The notes beneath the pieces are model-generated. The model saw only the letters and a list, made by a program, of their open reading frames with translations, did not search any database and was not told the DNA's origin. Made by a program: the position numbers and the translations under genes. A stretch of DNA of 53,859 bases, taken from assembly GCA_027311705.1 (NCBI GenBank), contig DAICYJ010000140.1, positions 1-53,859 of the forward strand. The letters are read 5' to 3'. Below, one piece after another: positions 52,541 to 53,859 of the stretch. This DNA comes from Novosphingobium sp. (GTDB lineage Bacteria > Pseudomonadota > Alphaproteobacteria > Sphingomonadales > Sphingomonadaceae). The first letter of the stretch is position 1. Every line of letters begins with the position of its first letter.

Positions 52541-52923
52541 GGCTGCTGCTCGATACCCACACCCTGATCTGGTGGCTGGCCGGCGATGAGGCGCTGAGCC
52601 GTTCCGCGCGCGAAGCGATTGCCGACGAGGCGAACACCATTGCCGTCAGCGCCGCCTCTGCCATGGAAGTTGCCACCAAGTTCCGCATCGGCAAGTTGCC
52701 CGGCGCGGCGCTGCTTGCCCATGATTTCGAAGGCATCGTCGCCGCGCAGGGCTTTGCCGAACTCTCCATCACGGTGCTCCATGCCCGCCTCGCCGGTGCC
52801 ATGAATATCGCGCACAAAGACCCGTTCGACCGCTTGCTGATCGCGCAGGCGCAAGCTGAGGACATGGCGCTCGTCTCGAACGAGGCGCTGTTTGACAGCT
52901 TCGCGGTGAAGCGCATCTGGTAG
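52537..52923 (+). CDS. Type II toxin, PIN-domain VapC-like
   Basis: MRLLLDTHTLIWWLAGDEALS... HKDPFDRLLIAQAQAEDMALVSNEALFDSF. Confidence 0.93.
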   Translation: MRLLLDTHTLIWWLAGDEALSRSAREAIADEANTIAVSAASAMEVATKFRIGKLPGAALLAHDFEGIVAAQGFAELSITVLHARLAGAMNIAHKDPFDRLLIAQAQAEDMALVSNEALFDSFAVKRIW

Positions 52924-52953
52924 CCGTCCGAAGATCAGGCGCTGAACCAAACC

Positions 52954-52982
52954 TTGACAAAACGAACCAATTAGGTTACATG
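52954..52982 (+). promoter_or_regulatory. Sigma70-type promoter candidate for the right-end ncRNA
   Basis: TTGACA (52954-52959), 17-bp spacer, TACATG (52977-52982). Confidence 0.6.
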
Positions 52983-52987
52983 CCCAC

Positions 52988-53390
52988 TCAGATCGGGAGC
53001 AAGGCACTGGCCGGCCTCGCCTCGCTCTCACGGGGAAACCCGAACGCGACCGGTCGCGGGAGCTGCGGTTATAGGAAGGGGGGTTAGAGAAACCCCCAAG
53101 CCCTGGACCCAGGCATCCAGCGCCTTGCAGCGGAAGATGGATATGGCGTGCCATCAGGCACCGTCTTTGGGCCGTTCGCGAGCCGCCGCCCAAAGCCTCG
53201 CCGTCTTCTATGTGAATACCAGGCTGTGCCGGGTCAGGGGTGCTGTCCCATCCGGCCACTCGCCCAGATGCAGCACAACGCCTCCCCCGCAGCGCCAGCA
53301 GGCGCCGCACCGGTCGCGCGATCTATCGACTGCAAGCGGCGTTATCGTCCGGGCTCGCCGCCGGATGGGTTTCCGCGTGAACCCTATCCC
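52988..53390 (+). ncRNA. Candidate structured non-coding RNA, family unassigned
   Basis: No credible ORF, promoter upstream, multiple stems: long-range GCAAGGCaCTGG (52999-53010)/CCAGcGCCTTGC (53117-53128); CGGG-GAAA-CCCG; CGCGACCGGTCGCG; GGGGGTT-AGAGA-AACCCCC; CTTTGGGC...GCCCAAAG; GCGCC-AGCA-GGCGC. The 3' end is uncertain. Confidence 0.55.
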
Positions 53391-53859
53391 TTAATGCACC
53401 GGCGGATCGACCGGCGGTACCGCGCCGATATTGGCCACCGGTTCGCCCTCGGTGCGCGGCGGCATCGCGTCTGGCGGCACGTCGTCGATCAGCATGTCGC
53501 GCGTCGGCACGGCGGCCAGATTGCGCACCTTCACCGTGATTGCGCCATCCGCCAGCGTCAGTTCGTTGAAGCTGGGCGGGGTGGAGCGCACCCGCAGCGA
53601 CAGCGTGCCCGCGCCGGTCATCCGCACCGGCCCGTTCGGCGTCGGGTGGATCAGGTCGAACGCATCGTGGACATGGCCCGAAAGCACAGCCAGCACGCCC
53701 CGGCTCGCGAGTTCGGCCAGCGCATGCGCGCCGCCGCTGGTCAGCGCCTTGCCATGGGTGCCGGCCTCCACCAGCGGGTGATGGCAGGTCACGATGGCCC
53801 GCATTCCCGCAGGCAGTGCGTCGATCGCCGCCAGCGTCGTGCCCAGTCCGCGCCGGCCG
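53391..53859 (-). CDS. Metallophosphoesterase (C-terminal part; continues past the right edge)
   Basis: VTCHHPLVEAG and VLSGHVHDAFD motifs; frame stays open to base 53859. Confidence 0.85.
   Translation of the reverse strand, partial: GRRGLGTTLAAIDALPAGMRAIVTCHHPLVEAGTHGKALTSGGAHALAELASRGVLAVLSGHVHDAFDLIHPTPNGPVRMTGAGTLSLRVRSTPPSFNELTLADGAITVKVRNLAAVPTRDMLIDDVPPDAMPPRTEGEPVANIGAVPPVDPPVH

Noticed and set aside
52988-53390. Assignment of the right-end RNA as RNase P, tmRNA, SRP or 6S RNA
   Set aside because: No GGAAAGTCCGGGCTCC, no AANDN-type tag or T-loop/CCA, no SRP GGTCAGG...GGAAGC core; 6S could not be confirmed or excluded by eye, so the family is left unassigned.

Overview
GC-rich chromosomal window whose gene content and codon usage suggest an alphaproteobacterium, probably Sphingomonadales (inference, not tested by search). 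Most of it is housekeeping: polA (partial, left edge), a class A beta-lactamase-like serine hydrolase, metK, lnt, a DUF4167-type protein, prmC-prfA-hisS, an M61 peptidase, ppa, a BON-MscS channel, pmbA/tldD-like, lptB-rpoN and a DUF3857/TPR protein. It also has a propionyl-CoA/methylmalonyl-CoA block with an ScfR/PccR-type regulator, etfBA, an isoaspartyl peptidase, a MoxR/DUF58/SpoIIM/RDD operon, pheA, a duplicated-domain cytochrome c and a Phd/VapC-type toxin-antitoxin pair. The best candidate for an undescribed system is the tight minus-strand operon at 28503->22254. It encodes (i) a fusion of an FAD/NAD(P) oxidoreductase, two cyclic-nucleotide-binding domains and a 16-Cys DmsB-like ferredoxin; (ii) a His-rich membrane protein resembling a b-type cytochrome; (iii) an FHA domain-TM-decaheme c-type cytochrome; and (iv) a class III (CpdA/GpdQ-like) cyclic-nucleotide phosphodiesterase-like metallophosphoesterase. 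A TPR/CcmI-like gene diverges from it. Together this looks like a cNMP- and phospho-signal-regulated transmembrane electron conduit. Other leads are an unassigned structured ncRNA candidate at the right end (~52985-53390), REPIN-like repeats (one supplying the pccA Shine-Dalgarno), a triple TTTGCA operator between scfR and pccB, an SD-sequestering nested hairpin at 43156-43206, and a putative SahR/SamR-type palindrome at metK.
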